A stretch of DNA of 64,000 nucleotides from Labedaea rhizosphaerae (GTDB lineage: Bacteria; Actinomycetota; Actinomycetes; Mycobacteriales; Pseudonocardiaceae), in NCBI RefSeq assembly GCF_004362825.1, contig NZ_SNXZ01000001.1, positions 434,001-498,000 on the forward strand, written 5' to 3'. The position numbers were made by a program, and so were the translations under genes. This document shows, one piece after another, positions 39,201 through 47,357 of this stretch. Position 1 is the first letter of the stretch. Each line of letters starts with the position of its first letter. The notes beneath the pieces are model-generated. The model saw only the letters and a list, made by a program, of their open reading frames with translations, did no database searches and was not told the DNA's origin.

Positions 39201-40121
39201 CTCGCCGGACAGGAACACCAGGATGTCGCCGGGCGGCAGCTTGGACAGCTCGCCGACCGCGTCGATGATCGCCTGGGTCTGGTCGCGGTCCTCGTCGGCG
39301 TCCGGGTCGTCCGGGTCGATGACCGGGCGGTAGCGCACCTCGACCGGGTAGGTGCGCCCGGACACCTCGACGATCGGCGCGTCGCCGAAGTGCCGGGAGA
39401 ACCGCTCGGGGTCGATGGTGGCCGAGGTGATGATGACCTTGAGATCGGGGCGCTTGGGCAGCAGCTGGGCGAGGTAGCCGAGCAGGAAGTCGACGTTGAG
39501 GCTGCGTTCGTGGGCCTCGTCGATGATGAGCGTGTCGTAGCGGGTGAGCAGCCGGTCGTGCTGGATCTGGGCGAGCAGGATGCCGTCGGTCATCAGCTTG
39601 ACCATGGTGTCGTCGCTGGCCTTGTCGGTGAACCGCACCTGGTAGCCGATGGTGCCGCCGAGCTCGTCGCCGAGCTCCTCCGCGATCCGCTCGGCGACCG
39701 TGCGCGCGGCGAGGCGGCGGGGCTGCGTGTGCCCGATGGTCCCGCGCACGCCCCGGCCCAGCTCGAGGCAGATCTTCGGCAGCTGGGTGGTCTTGCCCGA
39801 CCCGGTCTCCCCGGCGACGATCACGACCTGGTTGTCCCGGATGGCCGCGGCAATGTCGTCCTTGCGCGCGCTGACCGGCAGGTCCGCCGGGTACTTGATG
39901 TCCTGCACGGACGCCCTGCGGGCCGCGACCCGCTGCTCGGCCTTGTCGAACTCGGCGGCCAGCTCGCCCAGCACCTTGGCCCGCGCGGCCGCGTCGCGGA
40001 TCTTGCGCACCCCGTCGAGCCGACGCCGAAGCCGCCGCTCGTCGCGCAGCATCAACGCGGAGAGGCGGTTGCGGAGATCGGCGCCCGGCGAGCGCTCGGA
40101 CGTACCCGTAGACGTACCCAT
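36207..40121 (-). CDS. hrpA: ATP-dependent RNA helicase HrpA (DEAH box)
   Basis: 1304 residues, the full length of HrpA. Motif I GETGSGKTTQ, II IIDEAHERSLN (DEAH), III TSATID, VI (QRKGRCGRT) and then HA2, OB and the C-terminal DUF3418 domain are in order. HrpA unwinds RNA and rescues stalled ribosomes on mRNA. The start was set at ATG 40121: a TATGCT box lies about 10 nt upstream and there is no ribosome site; ATG 40136 is an alternative, while the longer frame is Pro/Gly-rich non-coding. The gene stands alone, downstream of repeat copy 2 in the same direction as the GPP34 operon. Confidence 0.95.
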   Translation of the reverse strand: MGTSTGTSERSPGADLRNRLSALMLRDERRLRRRLDGVRKIRDAAARAKVLGELAAEFDKAEQRVAARRASVQDIKYPADLPVSARKDDIAAAIRDNQVVIVAGETGSGKTTQLPKICLELGRGVRGTIGHTQPRRLAARTVAERIAEELGDELGGTIGYQVRFTDKASDDTMVKLMTDGILLAQIQHDRLLTRYDTLIIDEAHERSLNVDFLLGYLAQLLPKRPDLKVIITSATIDPERFSRHFGDAPIVEVSGRTYPVEVRYRPVIDPDDPDADEDRDQTQAIIDAVGELSKLPPGDILVFLSGEREIRDTEDALNALKLRDTEIVPLYARLSFAEQHKVFQPHRGRRVVLATNVAETSLTVPGIKYVIDPGTARISRYSNRLKVQRLPIEPVSQASANQRKGRCGRTSDGVCIRLYSEDDFNARPEFTDPEILRTNLASVILQMAAAGLGEMASFPFIDPPEARNIADGVNLLQELGALDQGKHDQRKLTDLGRKLAQLPVDPRIGRMVLAAADQGCVREVLVIAAALSIQDPRERPADHQQAADEAHKRFAEPDSDFLAFGNLWNHLRTQQRELSGNQFRKACRTQFLNYLRVREWQDVHGQLRQIVRNLDIAINEHDAAPDAVHRALLAGLLSHVGLKETADREYLGARNAKFAIFPGSGLARKPPRWVMAAELVETSRLWARVVARIDPDWIEPLAGHLVKRTYSEPHWERKRGAATALERVTLYGIPIVVGRKVNYGGIDPELSRELFIRHALVEGDWSTNHPFFRANRELLGEVEELEQRARRRDILVDEQTLFDFYDKRIGPEVVSARHFDTWWRKARKQDPHLLDYTPELLVNADAAQVNAQDYPDFQQRDALTLPLSYEFEPGRSDDGVTVEVPLAVLNQLDGDAFDWQVPGRREELVTALLRSLPKPLRRNFVPAPDFAKALLARIEWGAAPLLETLSDRLQAMTGIPVPLDSWDAERVPEHLKTTFRITDTDGKVVAEGKDLEALKQRLRPSQREALSTVVSGIERSGLTSWDLDALPQQVSREIGGHVATGYPALVDAGSSVDVRVLDTREAQSAAMWAGTRRLLLLGVSSPNKHVVRSLSNRAKLELSDNPHGSVSALLEDCVRAAADELIRRAGGPQWTREGFEKLREAVRAGLPGLTLDVLGQVQRVLNEHRAALAAADRVIETPLVRESLADSRAHMSSLVYDGFVASTGVVHLPDVVRYLQAERVRLDKLPSNPQRDQQWTRQVHLVDDEYRELLAEVPTDHEPSPALRDIRWMIEELRISYFAQTMRTAFPVSEKRIHRAMDAL

Positions 40122-40253
40122 ACCGGCATCCAGCATAGGCAAGGCCCGGCGCGGCCCGCTCCTGGTTAACGCGCACCCGCCGCCGAACCACCCCGCGCCG
40201 CCCGCATCCAGCCCGCCCGGACCACCCGAAAGTGTTGCGCCCCAAGGAAAGCA

Positions 40254-40357
40254 GGCCCCCACCCTCCCGGGGGGCGACCCCAAGTCCAGTCTACCGGTCC
40301 GTGGCCCGCGCAACGGCGTCACAACGGATCTGTGGACAACTCCCTACCTGTGGAAAA
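40254..40357 (-). repeat. DnaA-box-pair intergenic element, copy 2
   Basis: Minus-strand reading: TTTTCCACA (40357-40349), 9 bp, TTGTCCACA (40339-40331), 37 bp, TAGACTGG (starting 40293), then the hairpin arm GCCCCCC...GGGGGCC to 40254. It begins 19 bp after the stop of the GPP34 gene (40376) in the same orientation and lies 133 bp upstream of the hrpA start. Confidence 0.85.
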
Positions 40358-40375
40358 CTCCCCCGCCGAGCAGGG

Positions 40376-40996
40376 TCAGCCGCCCGCCGAGGCCGCCTTC
40401 TCCTTGATCAACGACCGCAGCGCGGCTACGGCGGGTCCCGAGTCGTCCACGAACTGCCGGATCCGCACCTTGTGCTCCCGCCGCACCCGCGCCGGCAGCA
40501 CCGCGCGCACCTCGATCGTCGCCGCCAGCGCGACCAGCGCCGCGTCGGCCGACGTCACCCGCGACAGCGGCTCCCGCAGCGCCCGGTTCAGGTCGGCGCG
40601 CACCTGCTTGGCCAGCCGCCGGTCCCGGATCGTGATCGTCGTGTGCGGGAAGACGCCCAGCAGCTTGCTGTGCCGCACGCCGATCACGCGCTCCTCGGCC
40701 AGCCGCGTGCGCACGCCCAGGTGGGTCGGCTTCGCCTGCCTGCGCACCCAGTGCTTCCACCGCCGGCCCGGCGCGCCGGCCACCAGGGTCAGCACCTCGC
40801 CGAGCACCGGGTCGGTGGCGTCCCACGCCGCGCCCGGCGCCGGTTTGCCGTGCTGGTCGATCAGGTGCCCGGACAGGTACAGCTCGGTCAGCGCCGCGGC
40901 GCTGGTCAGCAGGCCGATCCGGTCCCGGCCGGTCATCCGCTGCCGATCCAGGTCGTAGCACAACAGGTACAGCCGGGCCGCGATGCTGTGCGCCAC
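40376..40996 (-). CDS. GOLPH3/GPP34-family phosphoinositide-binding-like protein (copy A)
   Basis: 206 residues. The opening LYLLCYDLDRQRMTGRDRIG, then LTELYLSGHL, WKHWVRR and the helical C-terminus match the GOLPH3 (Vps74) family; eukaryotic members bind PI4P and glycosyltransferase tails at the Golgi, and bacterial members are uncharacterised. Many Arg/Lys on helices suit contact with acidic membranes. Start GTG 40996 has GGGGGAGG 5 nt upstream. It is 16 nt downstream of a paralogue in the SPFH-RHH-GPP34-GPP34 operon. Confidence 0.88.
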   Translation of the reverse strand: MAHSIAARLYLLCYDLDRQRMTGRDRIGLLTSAAALTELYLSGHLIDQHGKPAPGAAWDATDPVLGEVLTLVAGAPGRRWKHWVRRQAKPTHLGVRTRLAEERVIGVRHSKLLGVFPHTTITIRDRRLAKQVRADLNRALREPLSRVTSADAALVALAATIEVRAVLPARVRREHKVRIRQFVDDSGPAVAALRSLIKEKAASAGG

Positions 40997-41012
40997 GGCA
41001 ACCTCCCCCACG

Positions 41013-41672
41013 TCAGCTCCCACCGGCGGTGGCTCCCGCGCTCGCCCCGGCGATCGCACCCGAGCGCCGCTGCTGGATCAGCTTGCGCAGCCCGGCCGCC
41101 GCCGGACCCGCGATCTCCATGCACTGCTTGATCCGCGCCTTGTGTTCCCGGCGCGTCCGCCGGTCGAGCACGAACCCCAGTTCGACCGCCGCCGCCAGCG
41201 CCACCAGCGCGGCCCCAGCCGGGTCCACCTGCGCGGATGGCTGGCGCAACGCGTCCTTGGCCTTCGCCCGCACCTGCTTGACCGCGCGCGTGTCTTTCAC
41301 GGTCGTGGTCGTGTGCGGGAAGACCAGCAGCACCCGGCCCTGCTCGACGGCGACGGCCCGCTTGTCGACCAGCCCGGCGCGCACGGCCCGCTTGGTCGCC
41401 TTCGCGTTGTGGCGCACCCAGTGCTTCCACGACTTGTTCGGCGCCTGGCCGATCTCGTCGAGCACCGGGGCGAGCGCCTGGTCACGCACCGACGCCCCGC
41501 GCGCGGGCCCGGCCTTGCCGTTGCGGTCCTCGATCTGGCCGCCTTGGTACAGCTCGACCAGCGCCGCCGCGCGCACCAGGTAGTCGACGTGATCGGTGCG
41601 GGTCATGCGCTGCTTGTCCAGGTTGTAGCAAAGCAGGAAAGCCTGTTCGGCCAACGTGTACTCGTTGTCCAT
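41013..41672 (-). CDS. GOLPH3/GPP34-family protein (copy B)
   Basis: 219 residues, same fold as copy A: FLLCYNLDKQRMTRTDHVDY, ALVELYQGGQI, KSWKHWVRHNAKATKR and TRREHKARIKQC align well with the neighbour. The tail is Gly/Ala-rich and flexible. ATG 41672 has AGGGG upstream, 9 nt after the RHH stop. The tandem duplicate probably serves together with copy A, possibly as a heterodimer at the membrane next to the SPFH protein. Confidence 0.88.
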   Translation of the reverse strand: MDNEYTLAEQAFLLCYNLDKQRMTRTDHVDYLVRAAALVELYQGGQIEDRNGKAGPARGASVRDQALAPVLDEIGQAPNKSWKHWVRHNAKATKRAVRAGLVDKRAVAVEQGRVLLVFPHTTTTVKDTRAVKQVRAKAKDALRQPSAQVDPAGAALVALAAAVELGFVLDRRTRREHKARIKQCMEIAGPAAAGLRKLIQQRRSGAIAGASAGATAGGS

Positions 41673-41681
41673 TGGGTACCC

Positions 41682-41891
41682 CTAGGTCTCGTCCTCGGTG
41701 GTGCGCGGCCGTCCCCTCGGCCGGATGCGCTCGACGTTGCCCGGCATGCGGCCGGCGTCGGCCAGCGCGCGCCGCAACAGGAACTCGATCTGCGCGTTGG
41801 TGCTGCGCAACTCGTCCGCTGCCCAGCGGGCGAGGGCGTCGTGCACCGCGGGATCGAGCCGCAGCAGCAGCTTCTTGCGCTCGGTCGGCAC
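41682..41891 (-). CDS. Small ribbon-helix-helix (Arc/CopG-like) protein
   Basis: 69 residues. KKLLLRLDPAVHDALARWAA is an RHH beta strand and helix, followed by LRSTNAQIEFLLRRALADAG, then an Arg/Pro tail. It may bind DNA as a dimer and regulate its own operon, or serve as a short adaptor. GTG 41891 lies 8 nt after the SPFH stop. I recall similar small genes after SPFH genes in actinomycetes. Confidence 0.75.
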   Translation of the reverse strand: MPTERKKLLLRLDPAVHDALARWAADELRSTNAQIEFLLRRALADAGRMPGNVERIRPRGRPRTTEDET

Positions 41892-41899
41892 GGATCGGC

Positions 41900-42847
41900 C
41901 TACTGGTAGAGCGAACCAGTGTTGACGATGGGTTGCGCGTCGTGGTCGCTGCACAGGACGACCATCAGGTTGGAGACCATCGCCGCCTTGCGCTCCTCGT
42001 CCAGTTCGACCACGTCCTGCTCGGCCAGCTTGGTCAACGCGAGCTCCACCATCCCGACCGCACCTTCCACGATCCGCGCGCGGGCCGCGACCACCGCACC
42101 GGCCTGCTGGCGGCGCAGCATCGCCGACGCGATCTCCGGCGCGTACGCGAGCCTGGTCAACCGGGACTCGATCACCTTCACCCCGGCCGCCTTGACCCGC
42201 ATGCCGATCTCGTCGGACAGCTTGGACGTGATCTCCTCGGCGTTGTCCCGCAAGGAAAGCTGGTTCTCGCCGTGCGCGTCGTACGGGTAGCTGTTGGCGA
42301 TGTGCCGCACCGCGGTCTCGGTCTGGATCGCCACGAACTCCTCGAAGTCGTCCACTTCGAACAGTGCCTGCGCGGTGTCCTGGACGTGCCACACCACGAC
42401 GGCCGCGATCTCGATCGGGTTGCCGTCGAGGTCGTTGACCTTGGTCACCCCGGTCTCGTGGTTGCGGATCCTCGTCGACACCTTGCGCCGCGTGGTGAAC
42501 GGGTTGACCCAGCGCAGGCCGTCGGTGCGGATGGTGCCGGTGTAGCGGCCGAGGAACTGCACCACGCGTGCTTCGCCGGGCGAGACCACGTTCAGACCGC
42601 CCAGAATGATGACCGATGCGATCGCGAGCAACGCCCCCACGACGATCAACACGATGCCGAGCCCGGCACTGTGCGTCGCCACCGCGCGGATCCCCAGCCC
42701 CGCCAACGCCAAGCCCGCGAGCACACCGAGCACGCCCGCGATCACGATCGGCCCGCCCGGCGAACCGAACGCGGGCCGCTCCGTGACCTTCGGCGCCGGC
42801 ATGTCCATGGCGATCTCGGTGATCTGCCCGGCCTCCGCCTCGCTCAT
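41900..42847 (-). CDS. SPFH/Band-7 (stomatin/flotillin-like) membrane protein
   Basis: 315 residues. Two membrane helices (about 35-80) then the SPFH core: [31 protein letters not shown] and VVVWHVQD with the helical [12 protein letters not shown] segment. SPFH proteins scaffold membrane microdomains or guard proteases. ATG 42847 is preferred over 42868 because AGAGGGG lies upstream. First gene of the operon, divergent from an ABC exporter across a region that holds the palindrome GTGATATCAC. Confidence 0.9.
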   Translation of the reverse strand: MSEAEAGQITEIAMDMPAPKVTERPAFGSPGGPIVIAGVLGVLAGLALAGLGIRAVATHSAGLGIVLIVVGALLAIASVIILGGLNVVSPGEARVVQFLGRYTGTIRTDGLRWVNPFTTRRKVSTRIRNHETGVTKVNDLDGNPIEIAAVVVWHVQDTAQALFEVDDFEEFVAIQTETAVRHIANSYPYDAHGENQLSLRDNAEEITSKLSDEIGMRVKAAGVKVIESRLTRLAYAPEIASAMLRRQQAGAVVAARARIVEGAVGMVELALTKLAEQDVVELDEERKAAMVSNLMVVLCSDHDAQPIVNTGSLYQ

Positions 42848-42888
42848 CGCTGTCCCCTCTCGAACCAAGTTGGCACAACTCTATCATT

Positions 42889-42898
42889 GTGATATCAC
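42889..42898. promoter_or_regulatory. Perfect 10-bp palindrome in the SPFH/ABC divergent promoter region
   Basis: GTGATATCAC lies in an A/T-rich stretch (TATCATTGTGATATCACTTTAT) 42 bp from the SPFH start and 55 bp from the ABC gene. It could be the operator of a GntR/MerR-type or RHH regulator and may coordinate both operons. Confidence 0.45.
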
Positions 42899-42952
42899 TT
42901 TATCCAGCGCCACCGACCACGGCTCGGTGGCCACCACACATGGGGAGACCAG

Positions 42953-43876
42953 ATGACGGACACCGCGAGCCTGGAGATCGACCGTGTCTCCAAACGGTTC
43001 GGTGACGTGGTCGCGCTGCGCGAGATGACGTTCGACGTCCGTGCGGGGGAACTGTTCGGCTTCGTCGGCAGCAACGGCGCGGGCAAGACCACGACCATGC
43101 GGATCGCGCTCGGCGTGCTGACCTCCGACGGCGGCCAGGTCCGCTGGCAGGGCAAGCCGATCACCGACGAGACACGCAGGCACATCGGCTACATGCCGGA
43201 AGAACGCGGGCTCTATCCCAAGATGAAGGTCGGCGAACAGCTGAGCTACCTGGCCCGGCTGCACGGCCTGTCCGCGTCGGCCGCCAAGCGTTCGGTCGCC
43301 GAGTGGACCGAGCGGCTCGGGGTCGCCCACCGAGCGGGCGACGAGGTGCAGACGCTCAGCCTCGGCAACCAGCAACGCGTGCAGCTGGCCGCGGCGCTGG
43401 TGCACGACCCGGAGATCCTCGTGCTCGACGAGCCGTTCTCCGGCCTCGACCCGGTCGCGGTCGACGTGATGAGCGAGGTGCTGCGCGAGAAGGTCGCCAC
43501 CGGCGTGCCGACCGTGTTCTCCAGCCACCAGCTGGACCTCGTCGAGCGGCTGTGCGACCGCGTGGGCATCGTGCGCAGCGGCGAGATGGTCGCGTGCGGC
43601 ACGGTCGACGAACTGCTCGCGGGTGGCTCCGTGCGGCTGATCGTGGACGCACCGCAGGCCCAGCGGGGCTGGGCGGACGGGCTGCCCGGCGTCACGGTGC
43701 AGGAGCACAACGGCAGCCGCACCGTGCTGGAGCTCGACGACGGCGCCGACGACCAGCAGGTCCTGAAGACCGCGCTGGCCACCGGGCCGGTGCGCGAGTT
43801 CACCCACCGGCGGGAATCGCTGACCGAGCTCTTCCGCAGCGTCGTGGTCGAGCCGAAGGAAGAGGAAGCGGCATGA
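42953..43876 (+). CDS. ABC transporter ATP-binding protein (NatA-type)
   Basis: 307 residues. Walker A GSNGAGKTTT, Q-loop MPEERGLYP, signature LSLGNQQRV, Walker B LVLDEPFSGLDP and H-loop SSHQ; the C-terminal tail (DUF4162) is present. This NatA/YhaQ-like subunit partners the NatB-type permease that follows with ATGA overlap. Likely exports Na+ or a drug/peptide; the family is ambiguous. ATG 42953 lies after GGGGAG. Confidence 0.9.
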   Translation: MTDTASLEIDRVSKRFGDVVALREMTFDVRAGELFGFVGSNGAGKTTTMRIALGVLTSDGGQVRWQGKPITDETRRHIGYMPEERGLYPKMKVGEQLSYLARLHGLSASAAKRSVAEWTERLGVAHRAGDEVQTLSLGNQQRVQLAAALVHDPEILVLDEPFSGLDPVAVDVMSEVLREKVATGVPTVFSSHQLDLVERLCDRVGIVRSGEMVACGTVDELLAGGSVRLIVDAPQAQRGWADGLPGVTVQEHNGSRTVLELDDGADDQQVLKTALATGPVREFTHRRESLTELFRSVVVEPKEEEAA

Positions 43877-45084
43877 CGAATCCCGACAAGGACGTCCGCA
43901 TCGGGCCCGCCGCCGCGGTCGGCCTGGTCGCCGGGCGGGAGATCAACACCCGGATCCGGTCCAAGGCGTTCATCGTCTCGACCGTGGCCACCATGGTCCT
44001 GCTGGTCGCGGGCGCCATCGTCGCGAAGCTGCTCTCCGGGAGCGGCCCCGACGCCACGATCGGCGTCACCCAGGCCACGGCGCCGCTCGCGCAGCCCGTG
44101 CAGGTGGCGGCCAAGACCGTCGGCGAGTCGGTCGACACCAAGACCGTCGACGAGGCGGCCGGGCGCGACCAGGTGCGCGACGGCGACCTGGACGCGCTGC
44201 TGATCGGCGACGGCACCAAGGTCCGGGTCCTGGTCAAGCAGGACCTCGACGACAAGCTGCGGACCGCGCTGAACGTGCTTGCCGGCCAGCTCGCGCAGAA
44301 CCAGGAAATCCTGAGCCAGCACGGCGATCCGGTGAAGGTGAACCAGGCCGTCGCGACCGCGAGCGTGGACGTCCAGTCGATCGAGCCACCGCACAACTAC
44401 GGCGGCCAGCAGCTCGTGCTCGGCATCATCGCCGGGATCCTGATCTACATGTCCCTGCTGATCAACGGGCAGGCCGTGGCGCAGGGCGTGGTCGAGGAGA
44501 AGTCGAGTCGCGTGGTGGAGTTGTTGCTCGCCACCGTGCGGCCGTGGCAGCTGATGGCGGGCAAGGTGCTCGGGATCGGCACGCTGGGGCTGGTCCAGAT
44601 GGTCCTGATCGGCGGCGCGGGCATCCTCGCCGCGCTGGGCACCGGGGCGTTGACCATCTCCGTGTCGGCGGCCCTGGGCACGGTCGTCTGGCTCGTGGTG
44701 TGGTTCCTGCTGGGGTTCTTCGCCTACGCGCTGGTGCTGGCGGCGGCGGGATCCCTTGTGTCACGCCAGGAAGACGTCGGTGGCGTGGTCAGCCCGGTGC
44801 TGATGTTCGTGATCCTCGGCTACGTGCTCGGGGTGTCGATCCTGCCGGGCGACCCGACGAACAAGCTGTGCGAGGTGCTGTCGATCCTGCCGGTGTTCTC
44901 GCCGACGATGATGCCGATCCGGCTGGCCATGGGCGGCGTTCCCGCTTGGGAGGCGGGGCTCGCCGTCGTGCTGATGCTGGTCGCGATCCCGGCGCTGGTC
45001 TGGCTTTCCGGGCGGATGTACCGCAACGCGGTGATGCGCACGGGCGCCCGCGTGAAGCTGAAGGAGGCGTTCACCCGGGCATGA
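43873..45084 (+). CDS. ABC-2 type transporter permease (NatB-like)
   Basis: 403 residues. One membrane helix at the N-terminus (about 32-55), a large outer domain (60-180), and five to six C-terminal helices (185-395), the ABC2_membrane_3 layout of NatB. ATG 43873 overlaps the ATPase stop by ATGA. Together with the ATPase it forms an exporter; substrate unknown. A DnaA-box pair follows 44 bp after the stop. Confidence 0.9.
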   Translation: MTNPDKDVRIGPAAAVGLVAGREINTRIRSKAFIVSTVATMVLLVAGAIVAKLLSGSGPDATIGVTQATAPLAQPVQVAAKTVGESVDTKTVDEAAGRDQVRDGDLDALLIGDGTKVRVLVKQDLDDKLRTALNVLAGQLAQNQEILSQHGDPVKVNQAVATASVDVQSIEPPHNYGGQQLVLGIIAGILIYMSLLINGQAVAQGVVEEKSSRVVELLLATVRPWQLMAGKVLGIGTLGLVQMVLIGGAGILAALGTGALTISVSAALGTVVWLVVWFLLGFFAYALVLAAAGSLVSRQEDVGGVVSPVLMFVILGYVLGVSILPGDPTNKLCEVLSILPVFSPTMMPIRLAMGGVPAWEAGLAVVLMLVAIPALVWLSGRMYRNAVMRTGARVKLKEAFTRA

Positions 45085-45127
45085 GGGTGGTGCGGGCGGG
45101 GCGGCCGGGGGTCGCCTCGCCCGCGAG

Positions 45128-45158
45128 TTGTCCACAGGCGACCAGTTGTCCACAGATC
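45128..45158 (+). repeat. DnaA-box-pair intergenic element, copy 3 (truncated, boxes only)
   Basis: Two perfect TTGTCCACA boxes at 45128-45136 and 45146-45154, 9 bp apart, followed by GATC. The TAGACTGG and hairpin parts of other copies are absent. It starts 44 bp after the ABC permease stop in the same orientation and lies in a convergent gap. Confidence 0.85.
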
Positions 45159-45210
45159 GCCTTCCGCGCCCCCGAAACCGTTCCGCGGCGGTCAAGCTGG
45201 ACCCATGACC

Positions 45211-45783
45211 TCACGGATACAGCAGCTTCCCCTCGTCCAGCATGGCCACCAGCTTCTCGATGCGGCGCGCCCGCGTCTCCGGCTTCTTGGCGTCCTGCAC
45301 GCGATACAGGATGGCGTAGCGGTTCTGCGAGTTCGCTGCCGCGAAGGTGGCCTGGGCGCGGGGTTTCGCGGCAAGCGCGGCGGCGAGGTCGTCGGGCACG
45401 GTCGAGGTGCGCTGGCCCGCGTACGCGGCCTCCCAGCGACCGTCGGCCTTCGCCGCCTCGACTTCCCGCAACCCGCTGGGCATCATCAACCCGGCCTCGA
45501 TCAACTCCACCGCCTTGTCCCGGTTGATCTTCGACCACTTGCTGCCCTTGCGCCGGGGCGTGAACCGCTGCGTCCACCAGACGTCGTCGACCGACTTCTT
45601 CTGCCCGTCGATCCACCCGTACCGCAACGCGATGTCCAGCGCCTCGGCGTAGGTCACCGACGGGACCCCGGACGCCTTCTTGGCGAGCTTCAACCAGATC
45701 CCGCTGCACGTGTCGTGGTTCTCGTCGAGCCACGCGTGCCAGTCCGCCACCGTCGCGAACGGCTTGGTCTCCTCGGCGTCCAT
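45211..45783 (-). CDS. YdeI/OmpD-associated-family protein
   Basis: 190 residues. YAEALDIALRYGWIDGQ, WWTQRFTPRRKGSKWSKIN and the C-terminal YRVQDAKKPETRARRIEKLV are the conserved elements of this family (bacteriocin-protection YdeI-like, DUF1905-related). The biochemical function is unknown; the E. coli relative affects sensitivity to antimicrobial peptides. ATG 45783 follows GGAGG. Stands alone. Confidence 0.88.
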   Translation of the reverse strand: MDAEETKPFATVADWHAWLDENHDTCSGIWLKLAKKASGVPSVTYAEALDIALRYGWIDGQKKSVDDVWWTQRFTPRRKGSKWSKINRDKAVELIEAGLMMPSGLREVEAAKADGRWEAAYAGQRTSTVPDDLAAALAAKPRAQATFAAANSQNRYAILYRVQDAKKPETRARRIEKLVAMLDEGKLLYP

Positions 45784-45837
45784 CGATTACCTCCACATGT
45801 CCGGTTCCGGGACGAGCACACCACGCCCCACCGACAT

Positions 45838-46314
45838 TCACGCGTCCTGGAAGCCGTGGTGCGAGAAGGGTGCGGGCGTGCCGGTGGCCAGCTCCCGCAG
45901 AACCGCCCGCTCGTGCGGCGGCATCGGCTCCGGCAACCGGGTCAGCTCGTGCCAGCGCAGTTCGGCACACTTGCGCGGCTCGCCCACCCGAGGCTCGCCC
46001 GCCCACCGCCGCGCGACGAAGAACCAGTCGACCCGCTGCTCCTCGGGGTTGGACGTCCCGTCGGTGCGCTGCATGACGGTCACCGGCTCGAGGTCGCCCG
46101 CCGAAAGGACGATGCCCAGCTCTTCCTTCGCCTCCCGGATGGCACACGCGGCGGCGGTCTCGTGCAACTCGACGTGCCCGGCCGCGCCCGCCGCCCAGAA
46201 CCCGTCCATGTAGCCGGTGTTCTGCCGCAGCTGCAACAACACCCGATCCCCGTCCAGGAGGTACAAGTACGCCGCTGGAACAACAGCAAATCGGTTCTGC
46301 ACTCCACTCATCAT
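45838..46314 (-). CDS. NUDIX hydrolase
   Basis: 158 residues. The Nudix box is intact at about 46-68: GHVELHE...REAKEELGI (GX5EX7REUXEEXGU). Such enzymes hydrolyse nucleoside diphosphate derivatives; the substrate is unknown. ATG 46314 or 46311 both possible. It lies 54 bp upstream of the YdeI-like gene in the same direction. Confidence 0.9.
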   Translation of the reverse strand: MMSGVQNRFAVVPAAYLYLLDGDRVLLQLRQNTGYMDGFWAAGAAGHVELHETAAACAIREAKEELGIVLSAGDLEPVTVMQRTDGTSNPEEQRVDWFFVARRWAGEPRVGEPRKCAELRWHELTRLPEPMPPHERAVLRELATGTPAPFSHHGFQDA

Positions 46315-46426
46315 GGCCTACCCATGCGGCTCCACGATGCCTGCCGCTCGCCGAGCGGCAGGTCCGCAACCACCTGACCGAAGGAGGCAAACCCACAACT
46401 GAACAGGTCGCTCAGCACGACCGCGG

Positions 46427-47296
46427 TCAGACCAGTGGTCGCAAGACCTCGTAGGCCCACGCCGCCAGCGTCGTCTCGGTCGTCGTGTGCACGGTTCGCT
46501 TCTGCTCCGGCACGAAGTCCCCGCGCAGGCCGGTCGACATGCCGAGCACGGCCTCCACCAGGCCGTCCGTCATGCCCGACGCGCCGAGCAACGACCGCAT
46601 GGCCGCATCGTCGATGCGCCGGACCCGCACCTCCCGGCCGAGGACCGCCGAGACGATCTCGGCGGCACGGGCCCAGGAGAGGTCGGCCGGGCCGTGCACG
46701 GCTTGGACGTGGCGGCCGGACCACTCGGTGTTCAGCAACCGGGTCACCGCCACCTCGGCGATGTCGCGCGGCGCGACCCACGCCATCGGCTGGTCGGGCG
46801 GCAGGATGATCGGGATCTCGCCGGCCCGGATCGCCTCCAGCTGCAACACGAGGTTGCTGAAGAAGAACCCGCACCGCAGGTGGGTGACGGCCGAGCCGAT
46901 CGCGTCGAGGGCTTCCTCGGTGCGCGCCAAACCGTCGATCTCACCGACGCCGTGGCGCTTCTCCGCGCCGACGCTGCTCTGGAAGACCGTGCGTGCGATG
47001 CCGTTCTCGCGGACCGCCCGCGCGACGGCCTCGGTGGCCAGGGCGTAGTCGCCGAGCGGATCGGGGCCGGCGGTCGACGGGTCCACCCAGAACAGCGCGT
47101 CCACGCCCGCGGTGGCGGTCACCACCGCGTCGGGGTCGCGCTGGTCGACGGTGACCGTGTCGACCTCGGCCAGCAGGTCGGGGCCGAGCCGGTCGGGGTG
47201 GCGGGCCAGCACGAGCGGGCGGACACCCGCGCGGACCAGCATGGGGACGACGTGCCTGCCGACGTTGCCGTTGGGAGTCGTGACTGCGATACGCAT
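46427..47296 (-). CDS. NmrA-like NAD(P)-binding protein
   Basis: 289 residues, atypical SDR of the NmrA/QOR2 type: N-terminal MRIAVTTPNGNVGRHVVP with GxxGxxG, DALFWVDPS, then the conserved SSVGAEK. Probably a quinone reductase or redox sensor rather than a classical SDR, since the Tyr-x3-Lys is not evident. ATG 47296 with TAGCGT 6 nt upstream suggests a leaderless message. Divergent from a WYL regulator, which likely controls it. Confidence 0.85.
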   Translation of the reverse strand: MRIAVTTPNGNVGRHVVPMLVRAGVRPLVLARHPDRLGPDLLAEVDTVTVDQRDPDAVVTATAGVDALFWVDPSTAGPDPLGDYALATEAVARAVRENGIARTVFQSSVGAEKRHGVGEIDGLARTEEALDAIGSAVTHLRCGFFFSNLVLQLEAIRAGEIPIILPPDQPMAWVAPRDIAEVAVTRLLNTEWSGRHVQAVHGPADLSWARAAEIVSAVLGREVRVRRIDDAAMRSLLGASGMTDGLVEAVLGMSTGLRGDFVPEQKRTVHTTTETTLAAWAYEVLRPLV

Positions 47297-47302
47297 GCCT
47301 CG

Positions 47303-47308
47303 ACGCTA
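47303..47308 (-). promoter_or_regulatory. Candidate -10 box for the leaderless NmrA-like gene
   Basis: TAGCGT (minus strand) ends 6 nt before ATG 47296. The divergent WYL regulator starts at 47358, so this 61-bp gap holds both promoters. Confidence 0.4.
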
Positions 47309-47357
47309 CGAGCGGATGCGGTCAGGAACTGTCCGCATCTCATGTCACTGTGGAGCC

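Noticed and set aside
36999-40169. 1056-residue open frame on the plus strand
   Set aside because: Antisense shadow of hrpA; the helicase motifs on the minus strand are complete and in order.
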